Shown piece by piece: positions 17,077-27,145 of a stretch of 64,000 nucleotides of DNA (within the stretch, counting starts at the first letter, position 1; each line of letters opens with the position of its first letter). The notes below the pieces were generated by a model. It worked only from the letters and a program-made list of their open reading frames with translations, was not told the origin of the DNA and searched no databases. The stretch lies in contig NZ_VFPV01000003.1 of NCBI RefSeq assembly GCF_006716905.1, forward strand, positions 372,001 through 436,000, given 5' to 3'. A program made the position numbers and the translations under genes. This stretch comes from Acidovorax temperans. Lineage in GTDB: Bacteria > Pseudomonadota > Gammaproteobacteria > Burkholderiales > Burkholderiaceae_C.

Positions 17077-17895
17077 TCAGATGCGGCTTGCCCGCGCAAA
17101 GTCCAGGGCCGCCGCCAGCATGCGCTGCAGATGCGGCTGCACCTGCACTGCGCGCTCTGGCAGGTAGTCAAACGGCAGGCATTCCTGCATGTAGCTGCAT
17201 TGCGTCATCTCCAGTTGCACGGCATGCACGCCCTGCCCCGGCTGGCCGTAATGGCGGGTGATGTGGCCGCCCTTGAAGCGGCCATTGAGCACGGCGGTGT
17301 AGCCTGGGGCTGCTTCGGCAATCTGCAGCAGCTCTTGGGCCAGCGCCGGGTCGCAGCTTTCACCGTTGGCGGTACCCAGGTTCAGGTCGGGCAGCTTGCC
17401 TTCAAAAAAGCGCGGCAACACCGAACGGATGGAGTGCGCATCCCACAGCACGGCCACACCGTGCTGCGCACGGATGCGGTCCAGCTCGGCACGCAGTTGC
17501 GTGTGGTACGGCGCCCAGATGGCATCGCGGCGCGCAGCGATCTCTGCTTCATCGGGCACATCGCCTGCTGCGTAGATGGGCGTGTCGTCGAAAGTATCGA
17601 CCGGGCACAGGCCGGTAACGCTCTGCCCCGGGTACAGGCTGGCGCCATCGGGCGGGCGGTTCATGTCGACCACATAGCGCGAATGCGTGGCCACGAGGAT
17701 GGACGCCCCCATATCTTTCGCAAACGCATAGAGGCGCTCCATGTGCCAGTCGGTATCGGGCACCTGGCGGGCCTCATCGGTGAAGCGCGCGGCCAGCGCA
17801 GGCGGCACGTAGGTGCCTGCATGGGGCATGGACACCAGCAGCGGTGCAGTGCCGGGGTAAAAGACAAAAGGAGGTGGAGAGGTATCGGTCATCAC
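17077..17895 (-). CDS. hutG: N-formylglutamate deformylase (HutG)
   Basis: 272 residues. Last step of the five-step histidine pathway: N-formyl-L-glutamate + water to glutamate + formate. FGase-family features: PLLVSMPHAGTYVPPAL (about 18-34) with the metal-site His, VPDTDWHMERLYAF, YVVDMNRPPDG, and LWDAHSIRSVLPRFFEG, plus the C-terminal LEMTQCSYM. Ends the hut gene set; starts 37 bases after hutF. Two adjacent ATGs (17895, 17892) are possible starts. Confidence 0.96.
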   Translation of the reverse strand: MMTDTSPPPFVFYPGTAPLLVSMPHAGTYVPPALAARFTDEARQVPDTDWHMERLYAFAKDMGASILVATHSRYVVDMNRPPDGASLYPGQSVTGLCPVDTFDDTPIYAAGDVPDEAEIAARRDAIWAPYHTQLRAELDRIRAQHGVAVLWDAHSIRSVLPRFFEGKLPDLNLGTANGESCDPALAQELLQIAEAAPGYTAVLNGRFKGGHITRHYGQPGQGVHAVQLEMTQCSYMQECLPFDYLPERAVQVQPHLQRMLAAALDFARASRI

Positions 17896-17932
17896 AAGCT
17901 CGGGGGTATGAATTCAATCTCAATCGGACGCT

Positions 17933-19315
17933 TCAATCGGGCGCAATGGTGGCCGAGCGCGCTGCTACAAACGCATGGGCCGCCGCATCGTGCAGCGTGT
18001 GCCGGCCGCCCGTAATGCGCTGCTGGCCCGCCACCCACACGCTGTCGATGGCCGAGGTGCGGTGGCTGCCGAATACATGGGCCGACAACATGCTGGGTGC
18101 GGGCAAATCGCACAGCGCCACATGCTGCGCATCCAGCGCCACCAGATCGGCCTGCTGGCCCACGGCCAGGCCGCCAATAGCCCGGCCCGCAGCCTGCGCC
18201 CCGCCCTGCACGGCCTGCAAGGTCATGGCAGTGGCCACCTCGGGCTGCGCAGCGGTGGCCAGCACATTGCGCTGGCGCAGCGACAGGCGCTGGCCGTATT
18301 CGAGCACCAGCAATTCCTCGGCCGCATTCACGCAGGCATGGCTGTCCGAGCCCACGCCCCAGCGCCCACCGTGCTGCAGCCACAGCGGCATGGCGAAGAT
18401 ACCGTCACCCAGGTTGGCCTCGGTGGTGGGGCAGATGCCCGCCACGGCGCCTGAGCGCGCTGCGTCCTGGTACTCCTGCGGGGTCATATGCGTGGCATGC
18501 ACCAGGCACCAGCGCTCGTCCACGGGGGCGTGCTCCAGCAGCCACTGCACCGGGCGCTGGCCGCTCCAGGCCACGCAGTCATCCACCTCCTGCGTCTGCT
18601 CGGCAATATGGATGTGGATGGGCGCCTGCGCATTGAGTGCCGTGAGGCCCTGCACGGCAGCCGCCAGGCTGTCGGGCGGCACCGCGCGCAATGAGTGCGG
18701 AGCCAGACCCAAAACAGCCTTTTGCGCTTGTGCGGTGGGCGCAAGGCGCTCCAATAAGGAGAGCATGTTGTCCGTGCTGCGAATGAAGCGTGCTTGGTCC
18801 GCGCGCGGTGGCTTGGCGCCAAAGCCGCTCGTCTGGTACAGCACCGGCAGCAGCGTGATGCCGATGCCCGCACGCTGCGCTGCACGCAGCAGTGCCAGCG
18901 ACAGCGTGGCGTCATCGGCATAGGGTGTGCCGCCCTGGTCGTGGTGCACGTAGTGGAACTCGCACACGCTGGTGTAGCCCGCCTCCAGCATCTCCACATA
19001 CAGCCAGGTCGCAATGGCCTCCAGCGATTCGGGCGTGATGCGCGCCGCAAAGCGGTACATGAGGTTGCGCCAGCTCCAGAAGCTGTCCTCCGCCTGGCCC
19101 CGGTATTCCGTCAGCCCCGCAAAGGCGCGCTGGAAGGCGTGCGAATGCAGGTTGGGCATGCCGGGGATCACCGGGCCTGCGGCAGTGGGCACGCCCGCAG
19201 GGGCTGTGGCGCCGGGGGTGACCTGAGCGATGCGCCCTGCCCCATCCCATGCGATCAGCACATTGCGCGCCCAGCCCGTGGGCAGCAGCGCATCGGCTGC
19301 AAAGAGCTGGTTCAT
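17933..19315 (-). CDS. hutF: Formimidoylglutamate deiminase (HutF)
   Basis: 460 residues. Converts N-formimino-L-glutamate to N-formyl-L-glutamate and ammonia; an amidohydrolase-superfamily metalloenzyme. Seen: [18 protein letters not shown] (metal HxH, about residues 52-69), [26 protein letters not shown] (third histidine), and [25 protein letters not shown] (aspartate ligand). Start ATG at 19315 overlaps the hutI stop by four bases (ATGA). A much longer frame upstream is the antisense-frame shadow of hutI. Presence of hutF and hutG rather than hutE defines the five-step route. Confidence 0.96.
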   Translation of the reverse strand: MNQLFAADALLPTGWARNVLIAWDGAGRIAQVTPGATAPAGVPTAAGPVIPGMPNLHSHAFQRAFAGLTEYRGQAEDSFWSWRNLMYRFAARITPESLEAIATWLYVEMLEAGYTSVCEFHYVHHDQGGTPYADDATLSLALLRAAQRAGIGITLLPVLYQTSGFGAKPPRADQARFIRSTDNMLSLLERLAPTAQAQKAVLGLAPHSLRAVPPDSLAAAVQGLTALNAQAPIHIHIAEQTQEVDDCVAWSGQRPVQWLLEHAPVDERWCLVHATHMTPQEYQDAARSGAVAGICPTTEANLGDGIFAMPLWLQHGGRWGVGSDSHACVNAAEELLVLEYGQRLSLRQRNVLATAAQPEVATAMTLQAVQGGAQAAGRAIGGLAVGQQADLVALDAQHVALCDLPAPSMLSAHVFGSHRTSAIDSVWVAGQQRITGGRHTLHDAAAHAFVAARSATIAPD

Positions 19316-20589
19316 GGCTGGACTCCGTGAATACGCCCTTGCCGCACGATGGTGCAGGCGGGCTTGTGGCCAAACCAGTAGGCCAGCTCGGCCGCATCGG
19401 CCAGTGGCCACAGCACAAAGTTGGCGGGTCTGCCGGATGCGATCAGGCCATGCGAATCTTGCAGCCCCAGCGCACGCGCTGCGTGGGTGGTGATGCCTGC
19501 CAAGGCCTCGGGCACCGTCAGGCGGAACAGCGTGCAGGCCATGTTGGCCATGAGCAGCAGGCTGAGGGCGGGCGAAGTGCCGGGGTTGTGGTCGGTCGAT
19601 ACCGCCATGGGCACGCCCGCATCGCGCAGCGCCTGGATGGGCGGCAAATGCGTGTCGCGCAGCGCGTAGTAGGCGCCCGGCAGCAGCACGGCCACGGTGC
19701 CTGCGGCTTGCATGGCGGCAATGCCACTCTCCGACAAATGCTCGATGTGGTCGCACGACAGCGCGCCGTAGCGGGCCGCCAGCGCCGCGCCGCCCATGTC
19801 CGACAGCTGCTCGGCATGCAGCTTGACGGGGATGCCGAGCTTTTGCGCAGACCGGAAGACCTGCTCGGTCTCGGCCAGCGTGAAGGCGATGCGCTCGCAG
19901 AACACATCCACCGCATCCACCAGGCCTTCGGCGGCGAGCGCGGGCAGCATGTCGTTGCAGACGAGGTCGATGTAATCCTGGCTGCGCCCTGCGTATTCGG
20001 GCGGCAAGGCGTGCGCGCCCAAAAAGGTGGTGCGCACCGTCACCCCAAACACCTCGCCCAGGCGGCGCGCCACGCGCAGTTGCTTGCGTTCGTGCGCCAG
20101 CGCCAGGCCGTAGCCGGATTTGATCTCGATGGCGCACACGCCCTCGGCCAGCAGGGCTTGCAGGCGCGGGGCGGCCTGGGCAAAAAGTTCGTCTTCCGAC
20201 GCCGCACGCGTGGCCTTGACCGACGACACAATGCCCCCGCCCGCCTTGGCCACTTCTTCGTACGTGGCACCGGCCAGGCGCATGGCGAATTCGTTAGCAC
20301 GCTGGCCGCCGTAGACCAAATGCGTGTGGCAATCCACCAGCCCGGGGGTAGCGAGCGCGCCCCGCGCATCGTGGCGCGGCAATGCCTGGTAAGCTGCGGG
20401 CAACTGCGCCTCGGGCCCCACCCAGGCCATCTGGCCTTGCTGCACCACCACGCAGGCCGATTGGCCCTCAGGCACTGCCACGTCGGCCGCCCACAGGCCG
20501 GGCGCGGGTTTCAGGTTGTGCCACACGCCATCGGCGTTCTGGCTGACGGCCGCCCCGTTCGGGTGGCTGTGGTTGTCCATGTGTTGCAT
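19312..20589 (-). CDS. hutI: Imidazolonepropionase (HutI)
   Basis: 425 residues from the ATG at 20589 (a second ATG at 20580 and an upstream GTG at 20601 are possible). Opens the ring of 4-imidazolone-5-propionate to N-formimino-glutamate. Metal ligands in [21 protein letters not shown]; substrate loop [32 protein letters not shown]; and [12 protein letters not shown] (aspartate) are all intact. Four-base overlap with hutF. One copy of the dispersed repeat lies between hutD and this gene. Confidence 0.96.
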   Translation of the reverse strand: MQHMDNHSHPNGAAVSQNADGVWHNLKPAPGLWAADVAVPEGQSACVVVQQGQMAWVGPEAQLPAAYQALPRHDARGALATPGLVDCHTHLVYGGQRANEFAMRLAGATYEEVAKAGGGIVSSVKATRAASEDELFAQAAPRLQALLAEGVCAIEIKSGYGLALAHERKQLRVARRLGEVFGVTVRTTFLGAHALPPEYAGRSQDYIDLVCNDMLPALAAEGLVDAVDVFCERIAFTLAETEQVFRSAQKLGIPVKLHAEQLSDMGGAALAARYGALSCDHIEHLSESGIAAMQAAGTVAVLLPGAYYALRDTHLPPIQALRDAGVPMAVSTDHNPGTSPALSLLLMANMACTLFRLTVPEALAGITTHAARALGLQDSHGLIASGRPANFVLWPLADAAELAYWFGHKPACTIVRQGRIHGVQP

Positions 20590-20620
20590 CTGCCTGCCCA
20601 CCCGTGGGCTCCGTGTTAAA

Positions 20621-20684
20621 TGCTATACAAATAATAGCTACCAACGCTTATCCATCGGACGGTGGCGGCCATTTTTATTCAAAT
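20621..20684 (+). repeat. Dispersed repeat, copy between hutD and hutI
   Basis: GCTAT-acaAATA-ATAGCT, CGCTTATCCATC, GGCGGCCATTTTTATTCAAA. Lies inside the hut operon, antisense to it, and ends over the hutD stop codon (20679-20681). The internal hairpin is weak in this copy. Confidence 0.75.
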
Positions 20685-21311
20685 TTTGGGAGCTGCACCG
20701 CGCTGCAAGGCGATCCAGACCAGTGCGGGCGCATCGGCTTCGGCCCCTGCATGCAGCGGCTCCAGTTGGCCCGGCGTTGCACCGCCCTCGCCCGCCCACC
20801 AAAAGCCCTGTCCTGCCGCCAGCGCACGCGGCCCGGCGCCCGGCACCACCCACTGCCAATCGCCCTGCAGCACCAGGCACAGGCCTGCGGGCGTGTCGCC
20901 GGGCGACTGCGCATCGCTCACCACCTGCAGAGGCCCATGCCACAGGCCCCGCCGCAACATGAGGTTGAAGTCCTTGGAGGTGCCGCCCAGCATCGCGCCA
21001 TCCACCGCGTCATCGCCCGAGAACGCAAACGGTTGCCAGCGCTGCTCCAGCCGGTGCTCCCAGCCAGGGCTGCGCAGGTGCAGGCCGCCGTCCCCCAGCA
21101 GCATGATCTGCCGGTCGATGGCCGGGAATACCGAGAACGGCCCGGGCCGGTCCACCGTGGCCAGACTCACGCGCCACTCAAAGCTGTTCATGTCGGCGCC
21201 CGGGGGCCAGCAGGCCAGCTCCTGCGTGCTGCCGCCGCCGTTTTTCCAGGGCATGCTGGGGGTGGACGCCAGATCAAAAAAATGCATCGCCATCGTTGTC
21301 ATGCCCCTCAT
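20679..21311 (-). CDS. hutD: HutD/Ves family protein
   Basis: 210 residues, cupin-like HutD fold. Conserved PWKNGGGSTQEL (about 21-32), EWRVSLATVDRPGPFSVFPAIDRQIMLL (as SLATVDRPGPFSVFPAIDRQ) and the GLCLVLQG strand. HutD is not an enzyme of the pathway; in Pseudomonas it is thought to limit the level of hut induction, possibly by binding an intermediate such as formylglutamate. The start ATG overlaps the stop of the dioxygenase gene (ATGA at 21308-21311), so the two are coupled. Confidence 0.92.
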   Translation of the reverse strand: MRGMTTMAMHFFDLASTPSMPWKNGGGSTQELACWPPGADMNSFEWRVSLATVDRPGPFSVFPAIDRQIMLLGDGGLHLRSPGWEHRLEQRWQPFAFSGDDAVDGAMLGGTSKDFNLMLRRGLWHGPLQVVSDAQSPGDTPAGLCLVLQGDWQWVVPGAGPRALAAGQGFWWAGEGGATPGQLEPLHAGAEADAPALVWIALQRGAAPKI

Positions 21312-22198
21312 CCATGGGCCGTGGACTGATCTGCGTCCGCGACCAGCAACGGGAACAGAGGATGGTTCATCTCTGCCCCGGCAGGTAGCTCATCCGCCAG
21401 GCCAGGAAACTCGGGTGATGTCTTCCATGGCCGGGGCGCATGGCGCGTGTCGTCACCCAGGAAGCGCACCGAGAACACACGGCGGCGGTTAGTGCCCTCT
21501 ACTCCACCCGCCGCATGCAGCGTGAGCATGTGAAAGCACACCACGTCGCCGGGCTCGATCTCCCAACCCACGATGGGGTATGCAGCACGGTCGGCCTCAA
21601 CGTCGGGCAGGTCCTGCAGGCTGCCTTCGGGGAACCACTTCGCCTGGTTGTCCATGAAGGTGCGCGGCATGAGCCATGGGCCCTTGTGCGAACCGGCCAC
21701 AAACTCCAGCGTCGCAGCGCGGGACACCGGATCGACCGGTATCCACATGCTGATGTTCTGCATGCCGTCGATGTTGTAGTACGGCTGGTCCTGGTGCCAG
21801 GGCGTGCGCTGGCGGGTTCCCGGCTCCTTCACCAGCACATGGTCGTGGTACAGCCGCACGGTGCGCGACTGCATCAGGCGCTGCGCAACCAGCGCCAGCG
21901 GTGTCTCGCGCACAAAGCGGCCAAACTGCGGGATGTCCTGCCAGTTGCAGAAGTCCTCGAAGAAGCGGCCTGGGTCATCCGGCCTGCTGGCCACTTTGGC
22001 GCGCGGGCTGGGCGCGGCCAGGTTGGCGTCGATGCCGTCGCGCAGCAAGGCCACTTCATCGGGCGTGAGCAGCTGCTTGATGCACAGCGCGCCATCGCGG
22101 TCAAAGCGGGCAATGTCGTCTGCGGTCAGGCGCTCCTGCAAGCGCTGCTGAAAGCGTGCTGGCAAGGGTGTGTCCAAAGCAGATGAAGGCTGGGGCAT
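21308..22198 (-). CDS. Phytanoyl-CoA dioxygenase (PhyH) family Fe(II)/2-oxoglutarate oxygenase
   Basis: 296 residues. Iron-binding triad: H135 and D137 in TPWHQDQPYYN, H228 in LTLHAAGG, with an Arg-rich strand (about 238-245) in the 2-oxoglutarate position. ISMWIPVDPVSRAATLEFVAGSHKG-type core is present (in part: MWIPVDPVSRAATLEFVAGS). The family hydroxylates acyl-CoAs, amino acids, ectoine and small natural products. Its stop/start overlap with hutD and position between a polar amino-acid importer and hutD suggest a substrate related to histidine or another imported amino acid; this is inference. RBS GGAG lies about 10 bases before the ATG. Confidence 0.88.
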   Translation of the reverse strand: MPQPSSALDTPLPARFQQRLQERLTADDIARFDRDGALCIKQLLTPDEVALLRDGIDANLAAPSPRAKVASRPDDPGRFFEDFCNWQDIPQFGRFVRETPLALVAQRLMQSRTVRLYHDHVLVKEPGTRQRTPWHQDQPYYNIDGMQNISMWIPVDPVSRAATLEFVAGSHKGPWLMPRTFMDNQAKWFPEGSLQDLPDVEADRAAYPIVGWEIEPGDVVCFHMLTLHAAGGVEGTNRRRVFSVRFLGDDTRHAPRPWKTSPEFPGLADELPAGAEMNHPLFPLLVADADQSTAHG

Positions 22199-22259
22199 CG
22201 GGGTTGTCTCCTTGATTGTTATTGACCATGGTGCACCACGCCGCTCCCAGCCTCAGGCC

Positions 22260-23054
22260 TCAGGCGCGCGTGAGCACAGCTTGCAGGAAAGAGCGCGTGC
22301 GCTCCTGCGTCGGGTTGGTGAAGATGGTGGCAGGTTCACCGGCCTCGATGATGCCGCCGCCGTCCATCACCACCACCACGTCGCCCACCTCGCGTGCAAA
22401 GTCCATTTCGTGCGTGACCACCATCATGGTCATGCCTTCGCTGGCCAGCAGCTTCATGACTTGCAGCACCTCGCCCACCAGCTCCGGGTCCAGCGCCGAC
22501 GTGGGCTCGTCGAACAGCATCACGCGCGGCTCCATGGCCAGCGCACGGGCAATGGCCACGCGCTGCTTTTGCCCGCCCGACAGGCTGGCAGGCATGGCCA
22601 AAGCCTTGTGCGCCAGGCCCACCTTGGTCAGCAGGGCCTGTGCGCGCTCCTCGGCCTCCTTGCGCGAGAGGCCGCGCAGCTTGCGCGGGCCCAGCGTCAC
22701 GTTGTCGAGCACCGACAGGTGCGGGAACAGGTTGAACGACTGGAACACCATGCCCACCTCTTCGCGCAGCGCGTTGAGGTCATGGTCGGGCAGCATGCGG
22801 CCGTCCTGCACCAGCGTGCGGCCGCAGATCTCCACAGTGCCCCCCTCGGGCTGTTCCAGGCCGTTGCAGCAGCGCAAGAACGTGCTCTTGCCAGAACCAC
22901 TGGGCCCAATCACCACCACCACCTGCGAGGGCAGCACGTCAAAGTCAATGCCGCTCAGCACCACATGGCTGCCAAAAGACTTGCGCAGCCCGCGAATGCG
23001 CACGATGGGCTCGGCTGCCTGGCCCGTTCCGTTCATCACAGCGTCTTTCTTCAT
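22260..23054 (-). CDS. Polar amino-acid ABC transporter ATP-binding protein
   Basis: 264 residues, HisP/GlnQ-type ATPase. Walker [21 protein letters not shown]-loop [20 protein letters not shown], signature [17 protein letters not shown], Walker [20 protein letters not shown] and switch [14 protein letters not shown] are all canonical. Start overlaps the permease stop by four bases (23051-23054). Part of the import system beginning at 24498; in this context histidine or urocanate is the likely ligand. Confidence 0.95.
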   Translation of the reverse strand: MKKDAVMNGTGQAAEPIVRIRGLRKSFGSHVVLSGIDFDVLPSQVVVVIGPSGSGKSTFLRCCNGLEQPEGGTVEICGRTLVQDGRMLPDHDLNALREEVGMVFQSFNLFPHLSVLDNVTLGPRKLRGLSRKEAEERAQALLTKVGLAHKALAMPASLSGGQKQRVAIARALAMEPRVMLFDEPTSALDPELVGEVLQVMKLLASEGMTMMVVTHEMDFAREVGDVVVVMDGGGIIEAGEPATIFTNPTQERTRSFLQAVLTRA

Positions 23055-23719
23055 TGCACCATCCCTCCAGCGCGCAGACGCAGTTCGATGCGGCGCAGCA
23101 CCAGCGTGGTGGCCCCCGTCAGGATGAAATACACCACCGCAATCGCCAGATACACCTCCAGCGAACGGTACGACACGCTGATGATCTTCTGGCCTTCGTG
23201 CATCAGGTCATGGATGGTGAGCAGTGACACCAGCGCCGAGTTCTTGATCAGCGCGATGAACTCATTGCCCAGCGGCGGAATCATGCGCACCACCGCCTGC
23301 GGCAGCACTACGGTGCGCATGGCCAGGCCCGACGACATGCCGATGGAGCGCGCAGCTTCCATCTGCCCCTTGTCGATGGACTGGATGGCGCCGCGCACCA
23401 CCTCGGACACATAAGCGCCCGAGTAGATGCCCAGGCCGATCACCCCGCACACAAAAGCGGGCAACAAAATGCCGAACTGTGGCAAACCAAAGAACAGGAT
23501 GAACAGCTGCACCAGCAGCGGCGTGCCACGGATGGCAGCGACGTAGGCGGTGCACAGGGCATAGACCACCCGGCGCTTGGGGTTGAGGCGGCCAATGCCC
23601 ACCAGCAGCCCCATGACACAGCCCAGCAGCAGCGAGGCGGCCGTGATTTCCACAGTGACCAGCGCACCCGCCAGCAACTGCGGCACCCCGGCCCAGACAG
23701 GAGAAAAATCGAGTTCCAT
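23051..23719 (-). CDS. Polar amino-acid ABC transporter permease
   Basis: 222 residues, five or so membrane segments of the HisM/GlnP family. Contains the coupling motif [28 protein letters not shown] (in part: [17 protein letters not shown]), followed by VVLPQAVRMIPP-type sequence ([19 protein letters not shown]). Only one permease gene is present, so a homodimer is expected rather than the HisQ/HisM heterodimer. Lies 26 bases after the binding-protein gene. Confidence 0.94.
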   Translation of the reverse strand: MELDFSPVWAGVPQLLAGALVTVEITAASLLLGCVMGLLVGIGRLNPKRRVVYALCTAYVAAIRGTPLLVQLFILFFGLPQFGILLPAFVCGVIGLGIYSGAYVSEVVRGAIQSIDKGQMEAARSIGMSSGLAMRTVVLPQAVVRMIPPLGNEFIALIKNSALVSLLTIHDLMHEGQKIISVSYRSLEVYLAIAVVYFILTGATTLVLRRIELRLRAGGMVQ

Positions 23720-23745
23720 GGCTCAGTTCGGCAACCGTGGTTGGC

Positions 23746-24498
23746 TTACTTGGCAGCGCTGTTGCTGAACCACTTCTTGACGATGGCCGCGTAGGTGCCA
23801 TCCGCCTTGAGCTTGGCAATGGCGCCGTTGACCGCCTTCGTCAGCTCGGGCGTGTCCTTGCGCAGGGCCATGCCGTATTCCTCGGTGGTGAGCTGCTCGT
23901 CCAGCACGCGCAGGCCCGGGCGGGTGCGCACGTACTGGAAAGCGGCGGGCTTGCCGGTCACGGCGGCATCGGCGCGACCAATGTCCACCAAGTTGAACAT
24001 CTCCTGGTTTTTTTCGACCTCGACGCGTTGCACCTTGGGGAATTTTTCAGTCAGGTAGCTCACGGATTTCGTGCCCACCTGCACGCTAACCTTCTTGCCG
24101 TCCAAGTCAGCCAGCTTGTTGATGGTTTTGTTGTCGGCTTTCACCATCACCACTAAGCCGCCGGCGTAGTAGGAGTCGGTGAAGTCCACCACCTTCTTGC
24201 GCTCATCGGTGATGTAGATGGCCGACACGGCCATGTCAAAACGCTTGGAGATGAGACCGGGGATCAGCCCCTTGAAATCGATGTCCACCCATTCGACCTG
24301 CTTGCCCATGGTCTTGGCAATCGCTTCCACCAGCTCGATGTCAAAGCCTGTGCGTTTGCCGTTCTCGACAAACTCCATGGGCGGGAACGTGGCATCAGTG
24401 CCCACACGCAGGACGTTGTCCTGGGCTTGTGCACCCGCGGTGAACAAGGCAGCTGCGGCGGCCAGACTGGCCAGAAGAAGGTTGCGACGAAGGTTCAT
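23746..24498 (-). CDS. Periplasmic polar amino-acid-binding protein
   Basis: 250 residues, SBP_bac_3 family. Signal peptide ending FTAGAQAQ (about residue 26). Mature start DNVLRVGTDATFPPMEFVEN, then GFDIELVEAIAKTMGKQ, DMAVSAIYITDERKKVVDFTDSYY and GTKSVSYLTEKFP, typical of arginine/histidine/glutamine binders. RBS AGGAG 9 bases before the ATG. First gene of a binding protein-permease-ATPase set placed between the IclR regulator and the dioxygenase. Confidence 0.94.
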   Translation of the reverse strand: MNLRRNLLLASLAAAAALFTAGAQAQDNVLRVGTDATFPPMEFVENGKRTGFDIELVEAIAKTMGKQVEWVDIDFKGLIPGLISKRFDMAVSAIYITDERKKVVDFTDSYYAGGLVVMVKADNKTINKLADLDGKKVSVQVGTKSVSYLTEKFPKVQRVEVEKNQEMFNLVDIGRADAAVTGKPAAFQYVRTRPGLRVLDEQLTTEEYGMALRKDTPELTKAVNGAIAKLKADGTYAAIVKKWFSNSAAK

Positions 24499-24529
24499 GG
24501 GAAAAGCTCCTGGGGAGGGGTGAGGGAAA

Positions 24530-25306
24530 TCAGGGAGAAGTGAGCTGGCGGGAGATGCGCGCTGCGGCGACGACGGCCATGCCGGTGAGCGCGGCCTCCT
24601 GCCCTTGGGCCCGCAAGATCGGGGCCATCAGGGTGATGGCCCCTGCAGCCTGCCGGGGAGATCCGAACACGGGCACGCTGACACCCCAGACACCGGCATC
24701 CACTTCGCCAGAGCTGACGGCGTAACCCGCCTTTGCAATGCCCTCCAGCTCGGACAGCGCCGCCTGGCGCTCAGCAGTGTCTGCGCCGTAGTGCAGGTCC
24801 AGAATGGCATTGCGCGTAGCCGGTGCCACATGGGCAAGCAGACACTTGGCGGAGGCACCCGCGCGCAGCGGCACGCTGCGCCCTTTTTCAAACGAGCAGC
24901 GCAGGGCCTGCGTGCTGTCCACAATGTCCAGGCACACCACGCTGTCGTTCACCGCCACCACCAGCCCCACGCTCTCGTGGGACTGCCGGGCCAGGGCCTG
25001 CATGTCCGGCCGCGCGTGGTGCACCAGGTGCGATGCCATGTCAAAGCCCAGGGCGAGTTGCAGGCTCAGCGGCCCGGGCGCGTAGTGCCCGCTACTCTCC
25101 AGCACAAAGCCCCACTGCTTGAGCCGCGCCAACTGGCGGTACAGGGTGCTGCGCGCCAGGCCCGTGGCTTCCATCAACTCGGCCGCCGACATGGGCTGCC
25201 CATGTTGCGCCAGCACCGCCAGCACGTGCAGAACACGGTCGGCGGCGGCAACGGAGGTTGGTCCACGGGTGAGCATGGACTCAGTATCAAAGGATTGCAG
25301 CGGCAT
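24530..25306 (-). CDS. IclR family transcriptional regulator
   Basis: 258 residues (or 248 from a second ATG at 25276). N-terminal winged helix-turn-helix: ADRVLHVLAVLAQHGQPMSAAELMEATGLARSTLYRQLARL spans about residues 22-62 (key helix ATGLARSTLYRQLARL). C-terminal effector-binding GAF-like domain with SVPLRAGASAKCLLAH and GVWGVSVPVFG. Sits between hutU and the amino-acid importer, so it most likely controls the downstream importer / dioxygenase / hutDIFG genes. A perfect palindrome occurs in its upstream region (25317-25337). Confidence 0.92.
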   Translation of the reverse strand: MPLQSFDTESMLTRGPTSVAAADRVLHVLAVLAQHGQPMSAAELMEATGLARSTLYRQLARLKQWGFVLESSGHYAPGPLSLQLALGFDMASHLVHHARPDMQALARQSHESVGLVVAVNDSVVCLDIVDSTQALRCSFEKGRSVPLRAGASAKCLLAHVAPATRNAILDLHYGADTAERQAALSELEGIAKAGYAVSSGEVDAGVWGVSVPVFGSPRQAAGAITLMAPILRAQGQEAALTGMAVVAAARISRQLTSP

Positions 25307-25316
25307 TCAAACCAAA

Positions 25317-25337
25317 CATTCCCAACGAATGGGAATG
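25317..25337. promoter_or_regulatory. Candidate operator upstream of the IclR-type gene
   Basis: CATTCCC, seven bases, GGGAATG: a perfect 7-bp inverted repeat, with a further TTCCC half-site at 25341-25345 and CATTCC repeats beyond. It lies 11 bases before the iclR start codon, consistent with autoregulation. Confidence 0.5.
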
Positions 25338-25381
25338 CAGTTCCCTTTTTTCACATTCCTGTCATTCCCTCCCTCACCCCT

Positions 25382-27106
25382 TCACTTCACCATGGGCAGC
25401 TTCAGGCCCTGGTTCTTGGCCGTCTCCACCGCCAGTTGGTAGCCAGCATCGGCATGGCGCATCACGCCGCTGCCGCAGTCGTTGACCAGCACATTGGCCA
25501 GCCGTGCAGCGGCCGCATCAGTGCCATCGGCCACGATGACCATGCCCGAGTGCTGCGAGTAGCCCATGCCCACCCCGCCGCCGTGGTGCAGGCTCACCCA
25601 GGTGGCACCGCCCGAGGTGTTGAGTAGCGCGTTGAGCAGCGGCCAGTCGCTCACAGCGTCCGTGCCGTCCTTCATGCCTTCGGTCTCGCGGTTGGGGCTG
25701 GCCACGCTGCCGGTGTCCAGGTGGTCGCGACCGATCACGATGGGGGCCTTCAGCTCGCCGTTCTTCACCATCTCGTTGAAGGCCAGACCCGCGATGTGGC
25801 GCTCGCCCAGGCCCAGCCAGCAGATGCGTGCGGGCAGGCCCTGGAAGGCGATGCGCTCGCCCGCCATGTCGAGCCAGCGGTGCACGTGTTTGTTCTCGGG
25901 GAACAGCTCCTTGATCTTGGCGTCGGTCTTGCGGATGTCTTCCGGGTCACCCGACAGGGCCACCCAGCGGAATGGGCCCTTGCCTTCGCAGAACAGGGGG
26001 CGGATGTAGGCAGGCACAAAGCCGGGGAAGTCGAATGCGTCCTTCACGCCTTCGTCAAACGCCACCTGGCGGATGTTGTTGCCGTAGTCCACCGTGGGGA
26101 TACCCATCGATTGGAAGTCAAGCATGGCCTGCACATGCACGGCGCACGATTGGGCGGCAGCTTTCTTCAGCACCTCGTGCTGCGTCACGTCCTGCTGCGC
26201 GGCGCGCCACTGGGCCACCGTCCAGCCTGCGGGCAGGTAGCCGTTGACGAGGTCGTGGGCCGAGGTCTGGTCGGTGACCAGGTCGGGCTTCAAGCCACCG
26301 GCCTTGGCGCGGCGCACCAGCTCGGGCAGGATTTCGGCAGCATTGCCCAGCAGTGCAATCGATACGGCCTCTTTGGCCGCCGTGTGCTGCTGGATCAGCT
26401 CCAACGCGTGGTCAATGTCACGCGCCTGCTTGTCCACGTAGCGCGTGCGCAGGCGGAAGTCGATGCTGCTTTGCTGGCACTCAATGTTGAGCGACACCGC
26501 GCCCGCAAAGGTAGCGGCCAGCGGCTGCGCGCCGCCCATTCCGCCCAGGCCTGCGGTCAAGATCCAGCGCCCTTCGAGCGATCCGCCAAAGTGCTTGCGG
26601 CCTGCCTCGGCAAAGGTTTCGTACGTGCCCTGGACGATGCCCTGCGTGCCGATGTAGATCCAGCTGCCCGCCGTCATCTGGCCGTACATGAACAGGCCCT
26701 TCTGGTCCAGCTCGCTGAAGTGCTCCCAGTTGGCCCATTTGGGCACCAGGTTGGAGTTGGCCAGCAGCACGCGAGGCGCGTTGGCGTGGGTCTTAAACAC
26801 GCCCACGGGCTTACCGGACTGGATGAGCAGGGTTTCGTCGTCGTTCAAGTCCTTGAGCGAGGCGAGGATCTGGTCAAAGCATTCCCAATTGCGCGCGGCG
26901 CGGCCGATGCCGCCGTACACCACCAGGTCTTGCGGGCGCTCGGCCACCTCGGGGTCGAGATTGTTCTGGATCATGCGGTAGGCCGCTTCGGTGAGCCAGC
27001 TCTTGCAGGTCAGCTGGCTGCCGCGCGGCGCGCGGATCACGCGGCTGGCGTCGTGGCGGGGGTCAGTGTTGGAGGCGGCGGCGATGATGGCGTCGTTGGC
27101 ATTCAT
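25382..27106 (-). CDS. hutU: Urocanate hydratase (HutU)
   Basis: 574 residues. NAD-dependent conversion of urocanate to 4-imidazolone-5-propionate. Full family sequence: [21 protein letters not shown] near the N-terminus, the NAD-binding region [16 protein letters not shown] (about 183-198), and the active-site block SGCG-type [21 protein letters not shown] near 510. Starts with AGGAG about 9 bases upstream and lies 39 bases after the hutH stop. Second enzyme of the pathway, directly following hutH in one transcript. Confidence 0.97.
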   Translation of the reverse strand: MNANDAIIAAASNTDPRHDASRVIRAPRGSQLTCKSWLTEAAYRMIQNNLDPEVAERPQDLVVYGGIGRAARNWECFDQILASLKDLNDDETLLIQSGKPVGVFKTHANAPRVLLANSNLVPKWANWEHFSELDQKGLFMYGQMTAGSWIYIGTQGIVQGTYETFAEAGRKHFGGSLEGRWILTAGLGGMGGAQPLAATFAGAVSLNIECQQSSIDFRLRTRYVDKQARDIDHALELIQQHTAAKEAVSIALLGNAAEILPELVRRAKAGGLKPDLVTDQTSAHDLVNGYLPAGWTVAQWRAAQQDVTQHEVLKKAAAQSCAVHVQAMLDFQSMGIPTVDYGNNIRQVAFDEGVKDAFDFPGFVPAYIRPLFCEGKGPFRWVALSGDPEDIRKTDAKIKELFPENKHVHRWLDMAGERIAFQGLPARICWLGLGERHIAGLAFNEMVKNGELKAPIVIGRDHLDTGSVASPNRETEGMKDGTDAVSDWPLLNALLNTSGGATWVSLHHGGGVGMGYSQHSGMVIVADGTDAAAARLANVLVNDCGSGVMRHADAGYQLAVETAKNQGLKLPMVK

Positions 27107-27145
27107 GGTGGGCTCCTGTGAATCAGTGGGTGTGCGTGGAAAAAA

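Noticed and set aside
17933-20137. A single 734-codon frame suggesting a fusion upstream of HutF
   Set aside because: The N-terminal ~270 residues are an out-of-frame reading of hutI; true HutF starts at 19315 with an ATGA overlap.
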